Source of the DNA: Actinotalea sp.
Lineage (GTDB): Bacteria > Actinomycetota > Actinomycetes > Actinomycetales > Cellulomonadaceae
Reading direction: 5' to 3'
DNA length: 8,810 nt
NCBI GenBank assembly: GCA_014360395.1
Contig: JACIXM010000425.1
Location: 1 to 8,810 of the forward strand
Below the pieces are notes generated by a model. It saw only the letters and a list, made by a program, of their open reading frames with translations. It did no database searches and was not told where the DNA came from. Position numbers and translations under genes: made by a program. Each line of letters begins with the position of its first letter. Position 1 is the first letter of the stretch. This document shows, one piece after another, positions 7,342 to 8,810 of the stretch.

Positions 7342-8412
7342 ATGAGCACCACGACGCCGCCCGACCCGCTCCCGACCGCCCCGCCCGCGCTCCCGCTCGC
7401 CGTCCTCGACTTCGTCGGCATCGAGCACGGGGAGTCGCCGCACGACGCGCTCGAGGGCGCCGTCCGCGTCGCGCAGGCCGTCGAGGCCGCCGGCTACGCC
7501 CGCTACTGGGTGTCCGAGCACCACAACATGCGGTCCCTGGCGTGCAGCGCCCCGGAGATCCTGCTCGCGGCGGTGGGCGCCCGGACGTCGACGATCCGGA
7601 TCGGCGCGGCCGGGATCATGCTGCCCAACCACGCGCCGTTCAAGGTCGCCGAGACGTTCCGCACGCTGCTCGGGCTGTACCCCGGACGCATCGACCTGGG
7701 CCTGGGACGGGCGCCCGGGACGGATCCGCTCACGGCGCACGTGCTGCGCCGCGGCCAGCAGGTCGACGTCGGCGCGGACTTCCCCGGCCAGGTCGCCGAG
7801 CTGCTGGCGTTCCTCGGCGACGGCTTCCCCGAGGGGCACCCGTACCGGCAGCTCGTCGCGGCGCCGGTCGTGCAGGACCGGCCGGAGGTGTTCCTGCTGG
7901 GGTCCAGCCCGTACGGCCCGCGCTTCGCCGCGGTGAACGGCCTGCGCGCGGTGTTCGCCCACCACATGAGCCCGGAGATCGCGACGCAGCTGCTGCGGGA
8001 GTACCGGCGCACGTTCGAGCCCGGGCCGGGGGGGACCGCCTCCGGCGGTGCCGAGCCGTGGTCCGCGATCTCCGTCCTGGCCTTCGCCTCCGACGACGAC
8101 GCCGCGGTGCTCGAGTTCGAGGCCGGCTGGGCGCTGACGATGCAGAACCTCGCCCGCGGGATCCGTGAGCCGCTGCGCCCGGAGGAGGTGCGCGCCTACG
8201 CCGAGTCGGAGCAGTTCCGCCGGTCCCGCGAGGCGCTGCGTGCCCAGGGCGACGACCGCATGGTCACCGGCTCCCCGGACGACGTCGTCGCCCGGTTGCG
8301 CGCGCTGCAGGCCGACGCCGAGGCGGACGAGGTCGTCGTCGTGACCCCCGGCCTGGACCGCGACCGCCGCATCGCCAGCTACGGGGCCATCGCCGCCGCC
8401 TGGCCCCGCTGA
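7342..8412 (+). CDS. LLM-class (luciferase-like) flavin-dependent oxidoreductase, YhbW-like
   Basis: The protein (356 residues from this start) belongs to the bacterial luciferase-like TIM-barrel family that uses FMNH2 or F420H2. Hallmarks are LAVLDFVG near the N terminus (19-26), YWVSEHHNM (55-63), a GAAGIMLPNHAPFKVAE segment (88-104) lining the flavin site, and the PGRIDLGLGRAPGTD run (114-128), all typical of the YhbW-type subgroup. The C-terminal GSPDDVVARL motif is also family-typical. These enzymes are cytoplasmic and mostly uncharacterised, so the substrate is unknown. The start is uncertain: ATG 7309 would add 11 residues but is almost touched by GGAGG (7303-7307), and ATG 7342 lacks its own site; I prefer 7342 because homologues begin close to the LAVLD strand. 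It lies 72 bases after the NagD-type gene, so cotranscription is possible, though a CACGCT hexamer at 7275-7280 could start a separate message. It converges on the photolyase gene with a 19-base gap. Confidence 0.88.
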   Translation: MSTTTPPDPLPTAPPALPLAVLDFVGIEHGESPHDALEGAVRVAQAVEAAGYARYWVSEHHNMRSLACSAPEILLAAVGARTSTIRIGAAGIMLPNHAPFKVAETFRTLLGLYPGRIDLGLGRAPGTDPLTAHVLRRGQQVDVGADFPGQVAELLAFLGDGFPEGHPYRQLVAAPVVQDRPEVFLLGSSPYGPRFAAVNGLRAVFAHHMSPEIATQLLREYRRTFEPGPGGTASGGAEPWSAISVLAFASDDDAAVLEFEAGWALTMQNLARGIREPLRPEEVRAYAESEQFRRSREALRAQGDDRMVTGSPDDVVARLRALQADAEADEVVVVTPGLDRDRRIASYGAIAAAWPR

Positions 8413-8431
8413 CCGGGCGGCCGGGGGAGGG

Positions 8432-8810
8432 TCAGGAGCGGGCGGCCTCGTAGCGGCGGAGGGCCTCCTCGCGCTCGGCGCGGTGGTCGACGATGCGCTC
8501 CGGGTAGCCGTGCGCCAGGCCGTCGGGGACCGTCCACGGCTCGTGCACCGCCGCGCCGGCGACGTGGGCGAGCTCGGGGACGTAGCGGCGCACGTAGTCC
8601 CCGTGCGGGTCGAAGCGCTGGCCCTGCGCCACGGGGTTGAACACGCGGAAGTACGGTGCCGCGTCGGTCCCGGTGCCGGCGACCCACTGCCAGCCGTGGC
8701 TGTTCGAGGCGATGTCACCGTCGCGCAGGTGCGCCATGAAGTACCGCGCGCCGTGCGGCCACCAGATGTGCAGGTCCTTGACGAGGAAGCTCGCGACGAC
8801 CATCCGCACC
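8432..8810 (-). CDS. phr: Deoxyribodipyrimidine photolyase, C-terminal part (runs off the right edge)
   Basis: The last 126 codons of a cryptochrome/photolyase-family protein are present; the rest lies beyond the window, where a full enzyme has about 450-470 residues. The visible part is the conserved end of the FAD-binding domain: ASFLVKDLHIWW, then RYFMAHLRDGDIASN with the Asn that in E. coli PhrB (N378) contacts the flavin, then GWQW whose first Trp matches W382 of the electron-transfer chain. After that come TGTDAAPYFRVFNP, the FDPHGDYVRRYVPEL helix, HEPW, and a tail ending YPERIVDH. Photolyases bind cyclobutane pyrimidine dimers and split them with blue-light energy. Conservation fits a class I CPD photolyase; a 6-4 type cannot be wholly excluded without the N-terminal domain. 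The GTG at the window edge is an internal valine codon, not a start. The gene converges on the flavin oxidoreductase gene. Confidence 0.92.
   Translation of the reverse strand, partial: VRMVVASFLVKDLHIWWPHGARYFMAHLRDGDIASNSHGWQWVAGTGTDAAPYFRVFNPVAQGQRFDPHGDYVRRYVPELAHVAGAAVHEPWTVPDGLAHGYPERIVDHRAEREEALRRYEAARS

Noticed and set aside
6070..8718. A very long open frame on the minus strand (about 880 codons) opposite the NagD-type and flavin oxidoreductase genes
   Set aside because: The translation is Arg/Gly/Pro-rich with no domain, and it crosses several firmly identified genes. At this G+C content stop codons are rare in noncoding frames.

Overview
The window is very G+C-rich (about three quarters G+C by eye), with codons ending almost only in G or C, GTG start codons and several promoters that seem to yield leaderless mRNAs. 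This points to an actinobacterium, plausibly of the Cellulomonas / Micrococcales kind. The group is inferred from composition and protein flavour; no marker gene for placement is present.

Layout from left to right. Positions 1-119 read best on the minus strand as an inner piece of an acyl-CoA dehydrogenase. From about 120 the plus strand reads as the C-terminal end of a TauE/SafE-type membrane protein (stop at 293). The two do not belong together, so the left edge looks like a junction. Next come a complete two-domain ABC-F ATPase (335-1981, +) and a YdfG-type NADP-dependent short-chain dehydrogenase (2081-2890, +). A 72-residue membrane protein (2841-3059, -) overlaps the dehydrogenase 3' end tail to tail. 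Divergent from it is a 153-residue single-pass membrane protein of unknown function (3170-3631, +). Two minus-strand transporter genes follow: a 14-helix DHA2-type drug exporter (3730-5271) and, upstream of it, an EamA/DMT-family transporter (5438-6364). Divergent from the EamA gene is a NagD-type HAD phosphatase (6487-7269, +), then a luciferase-like flavin oxidoreductase in the same direction (7342-8412, +). The right edge holds the C-terminal part of a DNA photolyase (8432-8810, -), running off the window.

The genes are mostly single transcription units with their own promoters, alternating in direction; no pathway is shared by all of them. A loose theme is self-protection: an ABC-F protein that may protect ribosomes, an MFS drug exporter, a small-molecule exporter and a photolyase. 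I see no tRNA, rRNA, CRISPR array, insertion sequence or phage gene. I do not find a new multi-gene system. The observations most worth checking are the chimeric-looking left edge, a recurring leaderless-promoter layout (hexamer, six bases, ATG) at three genes, and the two uncharacterised small membrane proteins sharing one divergent promoter region.
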